Shown: one piece after another, positions 39,572-46,928 of the stretch
Position numbering within the stretch: position 1 is the first letter of the stretch
Layout: each line of letters opens with the position of its first letter
NCBI RefSeq assembly: GCF_001421515.1
Contig: NZ_LMKM01000037.1
Coordinates: forward strand, 124,001 to 188,000
DNA: 64,000 nucleotides
Direction: 5' to 3'
DNA from: Pedobacter sp. Leaf216
GTDB taxonomy: Bacteria > Bacteroidota > Bacteroidia > Sphingobacteriales > Sphingobacteriaceae
The notes under the pieces: generated by a model
What the model was told of the DNA's origin: nothing
Databases searched by the model: none
The model's input: only the letters and a program-made list of their open reading frames with translations
Translations under genes and position numbers: made by a program

Positions 39572-39613
39572 ATAAAAAAACGGCAACACCATGATGAATG
39601 ATGTTGCCGTTTT
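39572..39613 (-). terminator. Terminator of xerC-hpf
   Basis: Perfect 12-bp stem AAAACGGCAACA (39577-39588) with TGTTGCCGTTTT (39602-39613); a T-run follows on the minus strand. Confidence 0.9.
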
Positions 39614-39633
39614 ATTTATAAAACCAGACTATG

Positions 39634-39981
39634 TTAGTAGTCAGCAGCTTCGCTTTCGGTTAAAATTGCTTTATGCTCGCTTAATTTTGCGCGCGTTTTA
39701 TCTTTATGTTTAGTGATCTGCTTTCTTAACGATTCGATCGCCAGATCTGTGGCTTCTTCAAATGATTTACATTGTTCCTTTGCAAAGAGGGTACCACCTG
39801 GTACAATGAGTTTTATCTCACTGATTTTATTGGCCTCGTCTTCTACGTTCTCTAACTTTAAATACACTTCTCCGCTAATGATCTGGTCGAAAAACTGATC
39901 TAGCTTGTTCGCTTTCTTCTGTATAAAATCTAACAACTTACTGTCTGCACTGAAGTGGATTGATTGAACTCCGATTTTCAT
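39634..39981 (-). CDS. hpf: Ribosome hibernation-promoting factor (short form)
   Basis: A 115-residue HPF/RaiA (S30AE) protein: VQSIHFSADSKLLDFIQKKANKLDQFF, VYLKLENVEDEANKISEIKLIVPGG and FAKEQCKSFEEATDLAIESLRKQITKHKDK (each quoted in part) give the conserved two-helix, four-strand fold. It occupies the decoding region of idle ribosomes. It lacks the C-terminal domain of long HPF. Start ATG 39981 is preceded by AAGGAGG with a 4-nt gap, a strong Shine-Dalgarno sequence, unusual in this phylum. It lies 14 bp after xerC. Confidence 0.93.
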   Translation of the reverse strand: MKIGVQSIHFSADSKLLDFIQKKANKLDQFFDQIISGEVYLKLENVEDEANKISEIKLIVPGGTLFAKEQCKSFEEATDLAIESLRKQITKHKDKTRAKLSEHKAILTESEAADY

Positions 39982-39985
39982 TTTT

Positions 39986-39992
39986 CCTCCTT
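39986..39992 (-). promoter_or_regulatory. Strong Shine-Dalgarno sequence of hpf
   Basis: Minus strand AAGGAGG, then AAAA, then ATG. Seven bases complementary to the 16S 3' end. Most other starts in the window, including those of rplK, rplL, nusG, tuf, gyrB and rny, have no such sequence. Confidence 0.85.
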
Positions 39993-39995
39993 TTT

Positions 39996-40880
39996 TTACG
40001 CCTTTGGATGGGCTTGTTTATAAATTGTTTTTAATCTTTCGATCGAATTGTGGGTATAAACCTGGGTTGCTGCTAAACTTGCGTGGCCCAAAAGTTCTTT
40101 GATTGCATTTAAATCTGCTCCTGCATTTAGCAGACTTGTTGCATAGCTATGCCGAAGCACGTGGGGACTTTTCTTTTCATTGGTTGATATGTGGTTTAGG
40201 TATGAGGTAACAATGCGGTATATTAATTTTGGATATGCCGCCGCACCTGCATTGGTAACGATTAAGATAAGCAAATTGTTATTAAAGTTTTGCAACTTTT
40301 TTAGGTTAATATAGGTATCAACCTGATTGATAAGCTGTTTATTTACGGGTATAATTCTTTCCTTATTTCTTTTACCCAATACCTTGATTGTTCCCGAATA
40401 CACATCAATATCTGTTTCTTTTAACTGAAGTAACTCGGTTAAACGCATACCGGTACCAAAAAGCAGTTCAATTACCAGATGATCGCGTACAGAAGGAAAA
40501 CTCTCATTGAAATAATTTTCAGAATCCAACAATTGATCCATCTTTTGCGAATCAATAAACACTGGAAGCCGTTTGGGAATTTTAGGGGCTTTAATTAATA
40601 CAGTCGGATTTTGGTCAATCTTTCCGGCTCTTAATAAAAATTTGTAAAAGCTTCTTAAAGCTGAAATTTTGCGGTTGATGGTATTTTCGGATACTTCCTG
40701 CTCCATCAATTCTACCATATAACTTCTTAGATGGGTATGCTTAACTTCAAGGAAACTGAGCGTGAAACTATCATTGATGTATGCCTCAAACTGATCTAAA
40801 TCTGTTTGATAAGCGCCGATGGTATGTTGAGAATAGCGCTTCTCGTGAGTTAAATATGTGATAAAACTTTTTAGCAACAT
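39996..40880 (-). CDS. Tyrosine recombinase XerC/XerD-like
   Basis: A 294-residue tyrosine recombinase that resolves chromosome dimers at dif. N-terminal SAM-like core-binding domain (1-95: FITYLTHEKRYSQHTIGAYQTDLDQF quoted in part). Catalytic residues in order: Arg in GTGMRLTEL (about 146), Lys in LGKRNKE (about 171), HVLRHSYA (His and Arg about 240-243), His in LLGHASLAATQVYTH, Tyr in the same stretch (about 275). Length and lack of phage neighbours argue for a housekeeping Xer protein, not an element integrase. Followed after 14 bp by hpf. Confidence 0.9.
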   Translation of the reverse strand: MLLKSFITYLTHEKRYSQHTIGAYQTDLDQFEAYINDSFTLSFLEVKHTHLRSYMVELMEQEVSENTINRKISALRSFYKFLLRAGKIDQNPTVLIKAPKIPKRLPVFIDSQKMDQLLDSENYFNESFPSVRDHLVIELLFGTGMRLTELLQLKETDIDVYSGTIKVLGKRNKERIIPVNKQLINQVDTYINLKKLQNFNNNLLILIVTNAGAAAYPKLIYRIVTSYLNHISTNEKKSPHVLRHSYATSLLNAGADLNAIKELLGHASLAATQVYTHNSIERLKTIYKQAHPKA

Positions 40881-40979
40881 TCAATATCTTTTTACGGGCA
40901 TTGATATGAAGTTACAAATAGTTTTGATATAAAGAAATCATTAATTAATTGTTTATTGTAAAGTTTTGGATTCCTTTTA

Positions 40980-41020
40980 AAACAAAAAAGTCCTTCCGAT
41001 TTTAATCAGAAGGACTTTTT
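40980..41020 (-). terminator. Terminator of rpsU
   Basis: Perfect 12-bp stem AAAAAGTCCTTC (40985-40996) with GAAGGACTTTTT (41009-41020); T-rich downstream on the minus strand. It makes rpsU a single-gene transcript. Confidence 0.92.
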
Positions 41021-41039
41021 ATATTTATATCGTAAACAA

Positions 41040-41234
41040 CTATGAAGTTGTATCTAGATTCATGTTCTGAATGTAAACAGCATGTTTAATTTCAGTACGG
41101 CGAGCAACGGATTTTTTCTCGTATGCTTGGCGACTACGTAGTTCTCTCAATACACCAGTTTTTTCAAACTTTTTCTTGAAACGTTTAAGGGCTTTATCTA
41201 ATGATTCGCCGTCTTTAATGTTGATAATGATCAT
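41040..41234 (-). CDS. rpsU: Ribosomal protein bS21
   Basis: A 64-residue basic protein: MIIINIKDGESLDKALKRFKKKFEKTG and RSRQAYEKKSVARRTEIKHAVY (each in part) are canonical bS21. In Bacteroidota ribosomes bS21 helps hide the 16S anti-Shine-Dalgarno sequence, so its supply can tune which mRNAs are translated. The start is ATG 41234, 12 nt after a perfect AGGAGG; the longer upstream frame runs through this leader and is not coding. Confidence 0.96.
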   Translation of the reverse strand: MIIINIKDGESLDKALKRFKKKFEKTGVLRELRSRQAYEKKSVARRTEIKHAVYIQNMNLDTTS

Positions 41235-41245
41235 AACGCTGAAAT

Positions 41246-41255
41246 ACCTCCTCTC
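41246..41255 (-). promoter_or_regulatory. Strong Shine-Dalgarno sequence of rpsU
   Basis: Minus strand GAGAGGAGGT, of which AGGAGGT (41246-41252) is complementary to the 16S tail, followed by ATTTCAGCGTT and ATG. Decides the bS21 start and is exceptional in this genome. Confidence 0.88.
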
Positions 41256-41272
41256 GTGGTTTTTAAATTCTT

Positions 41273-41298
41273 CCCCTGTTATCGGGGATGCAAATGTA
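41273..41298 (-). promoter_or_regulatory. rpsU -7 element and leader hairpin
   Basis: TACATTTG (41291-41298, minus strand) matches TANNTTTG; a good -33 is not seen. The transcript would begin at about 41285 with a CCCC-GATAACA-GGGG hairpin (41273-41287), then a roughly 50-nt leader with the Shine-Dalgarno sequence. Confidence 0.45.
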
Positions 41299-41403
41299 AG
41301 CAAAAGATTGAAAATTAGAAAGATTTAGAAAAAAGAAATTTAATTTAAATCATTAAGCAAACTCATCTGTTGATTACCTACATTTATATATACATTATTA
41401 TTT

Positions 41404-41790
41404 ATGACTACAGGCAAAAAAGTTACCTCAATTATTGCAGTAATAGTTGTTATTGTATTAATTGCAATTTGTTACTACCGTTATTTCTTTGTTTTTGGCG
41501 AAGGCGTTAAAGCAGGCGAATTAAATTATGTGGTAAAAAAGGGCTATGTGTTTAAAACCTACGAAGGAAAATTGATTCAAAGCGGTATAAAATCCAGACA
41601 AACAGGAACTTTACAGAATAATGAATTTGAATTTTCTATCGCAAATAAGGAAATAGCAGATAAAATGATGGCCAATAGTGGTAAGTTTTACGAATTACAT
41701 TATAAGGAATATAAAAATTCGCTACCGTGGCGTGGATTTAGTGTGTATGTAGTGGATAGTATTTTAACATCCAAAGATATACCGCAATAA
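41404..41790 (+). CDS. Small membrane-anchored hypothetical protein
   Basis: A 128-residue protein with one N-terminal membrane helix (VTSIIAVIVVIVLIAICYYRYFF in part, about 7-29) and a beta-rich extracytoplasmic domain (GELNYVVKKGYVFKTYEGKLIQ; residues 38-59 in part). Relatives are common in Bacteroidota and are sometimes mislabelled 6-phosphogluconate dehydrogenase, for which there is no sequence support. Function unknown. Confidence 0.75.
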   Translation: MTTGKKVTSIIAVIVVIVLIAICYYRYFFVFGEGVKAGELNYVVKKGYVFKTYEGKLIQSGIKSRQTGTLQNNEFEFSIANKEIADKMMANSGKFYELHYKEYKNSLPWRGFSVYVVDSILTSKDIPQ

Positions 41791-41792
41791 GC

Positions 41793-41902
41793 TGAACATG
41801 AGCAGAAAGCGAAAAGTCCAAAGACTAAAGCTTAAAGATGTGGGAAGATAGTTTACACACCTTGCCTATTCGCTTTGGTCTTTCGGCTTTAGTATTTAAG
41901 TT
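41793..41902. repeat. Palindromic AAAGC/GCTTT element
   Basis: AAAGCGAAAAGTCCAAAGACTAAAGC (near 41806-41832) opposes GCTTTGGTCTTTCGGCTTTAGT (near 41872-41893), an imperfect inverted repeat of the family also found in the rpoB-rpoC spacer. Confidence 0.7.
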
Positions 41903-42076
41903 TTAACCTTTCTTCGGCACCTTAGCTCCTTCTTTTCTTGCTTCTGATAATCCGATGGCAACTGCTTGCTTTTTGGATGTTACTTTTTTACCGGAGCCGC
42001 TTTTAAGCTTGCCCTCTTTCATTTCGTGCATGGTTTTTTCAACTTTATCACCAGCTTTTTCTGAATACTTTGCCAT
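41903..42076 (-). CDS. Lysine-rich DUF6496-like small protein
   Basis: A 57-residue gene, start ATG 42076, stop TAA 41903-41905. The translation begins MAKYSEKAGDKVEKTMHEMK and contains GKLKSGSGKKVTSKKQAVAI then GLSEARKEGAK. The E-M-K-x-G-K-L-x-S-G pattern and KQAVAIGLSEARK core match short DUF6496/KGG-like proteins of unknown function. Basic, no signal peptide; DNA- or RNA-binding is possible but unproven. The frame is intact and protein-like, though short. Confidence 0.72.
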   Translation of the reverse strand: MAKYSEKAGDKVEKTMHEMKEGKLKSGSGKKVTSKKQAVAIGLSEARKEGAKVPKKG

Positions 42077-42121
42077 ATTTTAGTTCATTAGTCAATGGTT
42101 CATTAATACATCTCGTTAATC

Positions 42122-42136
42122 GGTTAATTGTTTAAA
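42122..42136. repeat. Exact copy of GGTTAATTGTTTAAA
   Basis: Identical 15-mer to the arms of the inverted repeat at 8568-8676, 33 kb away, in the leader region of the DUF6496-like gene. Confidence 0.7.
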
Positions 42137-42222
42137 TTGATTAGCTGATGTTATGCGCCAAACTTAATTAACCTTTAGTATTAGTAAAACAAGGGCAATA
42201 AAGGGTTGGTTTGGGAAAATTG

Positions 42223-42260
42223 AACAAAAAAAATCCGGAGGAGGTTAAGCCGTCCGGATT
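42223..42260 (-). terminator. Terminator of the acyl-CoA dehydrogenase gene
   Basis: Stem AATCCGGA (42232-42239) with TCCGGATT (42253-42260); on the minus strand a T-run (A-run 42225-42232) follows. A palindromic spacer repeat lies between it and the gene. Confidence 0.8.
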
Positions 42261-42284
42261 GCTCATAATATATTTGGTTTGTTG

Positions 42285-42358
42285 TTTCTAAGATTGAAGG
42301 TGTAGGGCGTAATGTTTAGGGTGATCGACATTAGCCTTGAACCCTAAACCTTATACCT
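42285..42358. repeat. GTTTAGGGT inverted repeat
   Basis: GAAGGTGTAGGGCGTAATG-TTTAGGGT (to 42322) opposes ACCCTAAACCTTATACCTTT (42341-42360). A further family of word-like palindromes, here in the 3' UTR of the dehydrogenase gene. Confidence 0.6.
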
Positions 42359-42360
42359 TT

Positions 42361-43515
42361 CTACCCTTGCAATATTTCTCGGGCAATTACAATTTTCTGT
42401 ATTTCGGATGTGCCCTCACCTATGGTACATAATTTACTATCGCGATAAAATTTTTCAACCGGGAAATCTTTGGTGTAACCATAACCGCCAAATATCTGTA
42501 CGGCATCGGTGGCCACTCTTACCGAAACTTCTGATGCAAAATATTTTGCCATTGCCGATTCTTTGGTCATAGGTAAATGCCTGTTTTTTAAATCGGCGGC
42601 CTGGCGGATCAATAATTCAGCGGCTTCAATTTCGGTAGCCATATCGGCAAGTTTAAAACTAATGCCCTGGAAGCTTGAAATAGGCTGCCCGAACTGCTGG
42701 CGTTGTTTCGAATAGGCTACTGCCGCATCAAAAGCACCTTTGGCAATGCCCAGGGCTAATGCTGCGATCGAGATTCTTCCACCATCCAAAACTTTCATGG
42801 CCTGTTTGAAACCTTCACCTACATTTCCCAATAAATTGGCTTTAGGTACCCGGCAGTTATCAAAAATCATTTCCGTGGTTTCCGACGCCCTCATGCCCAG
42901 TTTATTCTCTTTTTTACCTGCTGTAAAACCAGGTGTACCCCGTTCAACAACAATGGCAGAAATCCCTTTCGAGCTCCCCTGCTCACCTGTTCGTACCATT
43001 ACTACAGCAATATCGCCGCTTTTACCATGGGTAATCCAGTTTTTTGCTCCATTTATAATATAATCGTCGCCATCTTCAACAGCAGTGGTCATCATTCTAA
43101 GCGCGTCTGATCCCGTGTTGGCTTCGGTTAAACCCCAGGCACCAATCCATTCGGCTGTTGCAAGCTTTGGCAGCCACTTCTGTTTTTGTTCTTCATTGGC
43201 AAATGCTAAAATATGCCCTGTACACAAGGAGTTGTGTGCAGCCAGCGAAAGGCCAATTGAACCACAAACCCTGGCAACTTCTACAATTACATCAACATAT
43301 TCCTGATAACCCAATCCGGAGCCACCATACGTTTCAGGTACCAAAACGCCCATTAAACCCAATTCTCCTAGTTGCTTAAACAGTTCTATCGGGAAATGCT
43401 GTGCCTCATCCCATTCCATGATATTCGGACGAATGTTTTTCTCAGCAAAATCGCGGACCATGGCCTTCACATTCTGCTGAGTTTCTGTTTCTGAAAAATC
43501 GAAGCTTACGCTCAT
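42361..43515 (-). CDS. Acyl-CoA dehydrogenase
   Basis: A 384-residue FAD enzyme catalysing alpha,beta-dehydrogenation of acyl-CoAs in fatty-acid or branched-chain amino-acid breakdown. Motifs: YGGSGLGYQEYVDVIVEVAR, WGLTEANTGSDALRMMTTA (FAD binding), YIINGAKNWITHG, and the C-terminal FGGYGYTKDFPVEKFYRD...EGTSEIQKIVIAREIL with the catalytic-base region (Glu in the GEGTSEIQ stretch near residue 365). ATG 43515 (MSVSF) is preferred to the longer frame. Chain-length preference is not determined; a single-gene transcript with a terminator downstream. Confidence 0.95.
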   Translation of the reverse strand: MSVSFDFSETETQQNVKAMVRDFAEKNIRPNIMEWDEAQHFPIELFKQLGELGLMGVLVPETYGGSGLGYQEYVDVIVEVARVCGSIGLSLAAHNSLCTGHILAFANEEQKQKWLPKLATAEWIGAWGLTEANTGSDALRMMTTAVEDGDDYIINGAKNWITHGKSGDIAVVMVRTGEQGSSKGISAIVVERGTPGFTAGKKENKLGMRASETTEMIFDNCRVPKANLLGNVGEGFKQAMKVLDGGRISIAALALGIAKGAFDAAVAYSKQRQQFGQPISSFQGISFKLADMATEIEAAELLIRQAADLKNRHLPMTKESAMAKYFASEVSVRVATDAVQIFGGYGYTKDFPVEKFYRDSKLCTIGEGTSEIQKIVIAREILQG

Positions 43516-43842
43516 TAAATTATATTTTAAGTTAGTTGAAGGCAATTATAAACATTTATTTCATAGTTAATTACCATAAAATATTTGTGCAATTACAGAA
43601 TGAAATGGTATTCGGTTCAATTAGTATATCGGTTAATTTTAAACCCCGAAATTACCCGAAAAAGTTTTTTTATATTTTTTCACACTATAGGGGAATAAAC
43701 CGATAATAGGGTTTTGTTGATGAGAATAATTGCTTTCACCTTGTTGGGCTATGCGTATTATATAAACTGAAAGATATACATCTCAATTAATTATCGTGGG
43801 AAAGCTTGTGAACAGCAAATTAGGAGATTAATTAATCAACGT
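43516..43842. other. Spacer with no gene seen
   Basis: AT-rich; contains a run CCCGAAATTACCCGAAAAAG and ends in AATTAATTAATC near the next stop. No open frame, no convincing promoter and no strong hairpin. Confidence 0.45.
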
Positions 43843-44742
43843 TTAAAAGGAAATATAAGGTAGAATCTTATCAATTACCTCTTGATTTAAGATTACGATC
43901 TTTTTTAAATCTGTTGAACCGACATAATTACCATGTTGTTTTCGATACTGGAGAATGGCGTTGATTTGTTTGTACGATAAATAGGGATTTGCTTTTAAAT
44001 CGTTAAAAGTTGCGGTATTGATATTGACTTGCTTTAAAGGTATGGCACTCATTGAAACTTGACTTTCTATTGCTGCATATTTATTAGCATCCAAACCATA
44101 AACCTCCATTAATTGCTCTTTTTTATAAAATCCGCCGAGTCGATTACGGTATTTAACAATTCTGCTTGCAAAAGCTCCCCCTATTCCTTTTATCTCATCT
44201 AATTTTGCAGAATCGGCCAGATTTATGTCCACAATAACTGCGGCTTTTTTCACATATTCCTTTTTTTCGAATGGTGTAAACTTTTTTGAAAAATCACCTT
44301 GCTGATTAGCAATGTTTACATACGGCAACAGTTTTGCATACATTTTAGGAGAAATGGTATACATTTTCTTCAAATCTTCGGCTTTGTAAAATCTGCCACC
44401 TTTTTGGGTATAATTTACTATGGCTTGTGCCTGTTTAGGCGATAAACCTAAATGCTGCCAGCCTGTTGCGTCCAAAGTATTAGGGTCGAACTTAAAAAGT
44501 TTACTGTTATCTTCCCGGCCAGGATTTTCAATGCGGTCGCGGATCTCAGAAGCATATTTTTCGTCGGCTAAGGTTATATTCTGTATCCTGCTCAACAGAT
44601 TTGGATCATCTTTTTCAATAGGTTTATAGGCACTATATAATAAAGGTATAGCCTTTAATAATAAAATAATGGATACTAAAAACAGTAAGCCATTAAATTC
44701 TCCTTTGCTAAAACCGAAATTTTTATTGAGCCAAATTCTCAT
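43843..44742 (-). CDS. Helix-hairpin-helix (ComEA-like) membrane-anchored protein
   Basis: A 299-residue protein with one N-terminal membrane helix (GEFNGLLFLVSIILLLKAIPLLY in part, about 14-36) and three helix-hairpin-helix DNA-binding segments: FDPNTLDATGWQHLGLSPKQAQAIVNY (about 80-106), VDINLADSAKLDEIKGIGGAFASRIVKYRN (about 172-201) and VNINTATFNDLKANPYLSYKQINAILQYR (about 240-268), each quoted in part. The I-x-N-T-A/L-A-D-x-x-x-L repeat is the ComEA signature. A role in DNA uptake or binding at the cell envelope is likely but not proven; other competence genes are not in the window. Confidence 0.85.
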   Translation of the reverse strand: MRIWLNKNFGFSKGEFNGLLFLVSIILLLKAIPLLYSAYKPIEKDDPNLLSRIQNITLADEKYASEIRDRIENPGREDNSKLFKFDPNTLDATGWQHLGLSPKQAQAIVNYTQKGGRFYKAEDLKKMYTISPKMYAKLLPYVNIANQQGDFSKKFTPFEKKEYVKKAAVIVDINLADSAKLDEIKGIGGAFASRIVKYRNRLGGFYKKEQLMEVYGLDANKYAAIESQVSMSAIPLKQVNINTATFNDLKANPYLSYKQINAILQYRKQHGNYVGSTDLKKIVILNQEVIDKILPYISF

Positions 44743-44837
44743 TGATGTGATATGACATGTGTATTATAAATATAAATCTTATTTTTGGGATTGCAAAACT
44801 GAGCAGGTTTTGCTTATCAACGCCATAAGAATTATAT

Positions 44838-46589
44838 ATGAAGATCATAACTACGTCTGAGTTTGCGAAAGCGACAAAGATAGATAAGCTAGGTGTACCA
44901 GGTTTAGCGGGTTTGATGATGGAGATCATGAAACTGAATGACATCAATGATGTATTCGCTCAAAATCAACACTTTAAAGGTTTAGAGTTTGTAGATAAGA
45001 TACTGGAAACCATTGGCGTTTCTATCGAATTTGATGACGACGATTTAAATAGCATCCCAAAAACTGGTCCTTTCATTGCCATCGCAAACCATCCTTATGG
45101 TGGTGTAGAAGGTTTGGCTCTTGTTAAACTTTTATGCACCGTTAGGCCGGATGCAAAAGTGATGGTAAACTTTATTTTAAAGAAAATCCCAAATCTGGAT
45201 GAGTTTTTTGTTGCCGTAAACCCTTTCGAAAATGTTCAGCACTCCTCAAGCATCAGTGGTTTAAAAACTACTTTCGATTTGCTGAGAAATGGCATTCCGA
45301 TAGGAATTTTTCCTGCCGGAGAGGTTTCTACTTTTAAATTGGATGCGCAGCAGGTAACCGACAGAATGTGGCATCCGGTTGTTGGTAAGCTTATTGCCAA
45401 AGCTAAAGTTCCGGTTGTACCTATTTATTTTCATGGTAATAATGGTGTTTTCTTTAACATTTTAAGCTTCATCCACCCTACTTTGCGCACGGCAAAACTT
45501 CCTTCGGAGTTTTTAAATAAACATGGCCGCACCATTAAGGTAAGAATTGGTAAGCCCATTGCGATTTCAGAAATTTCGCACATGAACAGCAGCAATAAGT
45601 TAATGGACTTTTTAAGGGCCCGTACTTATGCGCTAGGAATTGGACTGGATACGGAGAAAAAACTCTTCAATCCACTAAACTTATTTAAAATTAAAAAGAA
45701 ACCTGCAGAGGTTATTGAAGAAACTTCGCGGTTATTGATTAAAAGTGAGGTTGAAAAGTTGGAGGATTTTAAGGTTTGGACGGAGAAAAACTATGAAGTT
45801 TATATTGTTCCTACACTAAAGATTCCTAATATTTTAAGGGAAATTGGCCGCTTGCGGGAGATTACCTTCCGCGAAGTGGGTGAAGGAACAAACAAAAAAA
45901 TAGACCTTGACAACTACGATATTTACTATAACCATTTATTTATTTGGGATAGGGATTTAGAAAATATTGTAGGTGCGTACAGAATTGGTAAGGGCGACGA
46001 AATTTTAGAAAGCATGGGCCGCCGTGGGTTTTACCTTTCTGAACTCTTTAAAATGAAAGATCAGTTTTACCCTATGCTGCGCCAAGGGATAGAACTTGGC
46101 AGATCGTGGATCAGGAAAGAATACCAGGGCAAGCCACTTCCTTTATTTTTACTTTGGAAAGGCATTTTAAAATACCTGATTGATAACCCACAGTACCGCT
46201 ATATGTTCGGGCCGGTAAGTATCAGCAACAATTTTTCTAAATTTAGTAAAGCTTTAATTGTTGATTACATTACAAAAAACCATTTCGATTATGAGATGGC
46301 CAAGTATGTTAAACCGAGAAATAAATTTAAAGCAGATCTTTTACCAATTTCTACTGATACATTGGTTGACAGTAGTGAATCTTTTAAAGATTTAGACAGT
46401 ATTATTGGTGACATAGAAAATTCGCACATTAAAATCCCTGTATTGTTAAGGCAGTATATGAACCTTAATGCAAAGATTATTTCATTCAATATCGATCCTA
46501 AATTTTCTGATTGCCTGGATGGGTTTTTAGTTGTAGATACACACAATATTCCACCAGAAATGCTGGAAAAACTTGGCAAGAACTTATAA
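44838..46589 (+). CDS. olsF: OlsF-type bifunctional acyltransferase (aminolipid synthesis)
   Basis: A 583-residue fusion. Residues about 1-275 form a PlsC-like glycerophosphate-type acyltransferase (IAIANHPYGGVEGLALVKLL; FPAGEVSTFKL; VPIYFHGNNG), and about 315-583 a GNAT-like N-acyltransferase (REIGRLREITFREVGEGTNK; YYNHLFIWDRDLENIVGAYRIG; GRSWIRKEYQGKPLPLFLLWKGI). This is the order of OlsF of Flavobacterium/Serratia, in which the C-terminal half makes the lyso (N-acyl) amino-acid lipid and the N-terminal half adds the second acyl chain. Products would be ornithine or glycine lipids in the inner leaflet. The usual H-x4-D is H-x5-E here. Followed by a terminator and a truncated paralogue. Confidence 0.88.
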   Translation: MKIITTSEFAKATKIDKLGVPGLAGLMMEIMKLNDINDVFAQNQHFKGLEFVDKILETIGVSIEFDDDDLNSIPKTGPFIAIANHPYGGVEGLALVKLLCTVRPDAKVMVNFILKKIPNLDEFFVAVNPFENVQHSSSISGLKTTFDLLRNGIPIGIFPAGEVSTFKLDAQQVTDRMWHPVVGKLIAKAKVPVVPIYFHGNNGVFFNILSFIHPTLRTAKLPSEFLNKHGRTIKVRIGKPIAISEISHMNSSNKLMDFLRARTYALGIGLDTEKKLFNPLNLFKIKKKPAEVIEETSRLLIKSEVEKLEDFKVWTEKNYEVYIVPTLKIPNILREIGRLREITFREVGEGTNKKIDLDNYDIYYNHLFIWDRDLENIVGAYRIGKGDEILESMGRRGFYLSELFKMKDQFYPMLRQGIELGRSWIRKEYQGKPLPLFLLWKGILKYLIDNPQYRYMFGPVSISNNFSKFSKALIVDYITKNHFDYEMAKYVKPRNKFKADLLPISTDTLVDSSESFKDLDSIIGDIENSHIKIPVLLRQYMNLNAKIISFNIDPKFSDCLDGFLVVDTHNIPPEMLEKLGKNL

Positions 46590-46601
46590 TTTCATTCAAT
46601 A

Positions 46602-46631
46602 AAAAAACCCAGACATCCATCTGGGTTTTTT
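46602..46631. terminator. Terminator of olsF
   Basis: Perfect 12-bp stem AAAAAACCCAGA (46602-46613) with TCTGGGTTTTTT (46620-46631), loop of six; usable in both directions. Confidence 0.92.
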
Positions 46632-46928
46632 ATTATCAACTAACCTAAACTTTATAAATACTAACCAAATATTTATGCCACAAAAGTATAGTGAGCTTGT
46701 TAAGTTGGTATTAATGAAATGTTATTTATAGAATTAATTACAATACAATTTGTTAACGAATAAATACGCAGTTGTTCATATTATTCCGTTATCTTTAGCT
46801 ACTCTGTATGAGCTATGATGAACATTCGACTTTGAAAAACAGGATGTTTCCCTCCCTTATATTTAGCTCAACTAAATAATCTTTTATTAGGTTGGTTTTC
46901 GAATAGAAATCAATCTTGAATTCTCATT
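46632..46928. other. Spacer with no gene seen
   Basis: AT-rich, 297 bp. TATCTTTA near 46791-46798 is one base from a -7 element, without a good -33. No palindromes of note and no believable frame. Confidence 0.45.

Noticed and set aside
39996..40880. The tyrosine recombinase as a phage or island integrase
   Set aside because: Length and neighbours (hpf, rpsU) fit the housekeeping Xer protein; no attachment-site repeats or phage genes are seen near the tRNA genes.
41235..41303. A longer bS21 with 23 extra residues
   Set aside because: The extension lies over the Shine-Dalgarno sequence and leader hairpin; the inner ATG is the normal bS21 start.
41404..41790. 6-phosphogluconate dehydrogenase as a name for the small membrane protein
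   Set aside because: It has a single membrane helix and a short beta-rich domain, and none of the dinucleotide-binding or catalytic motifs of that enzyme.
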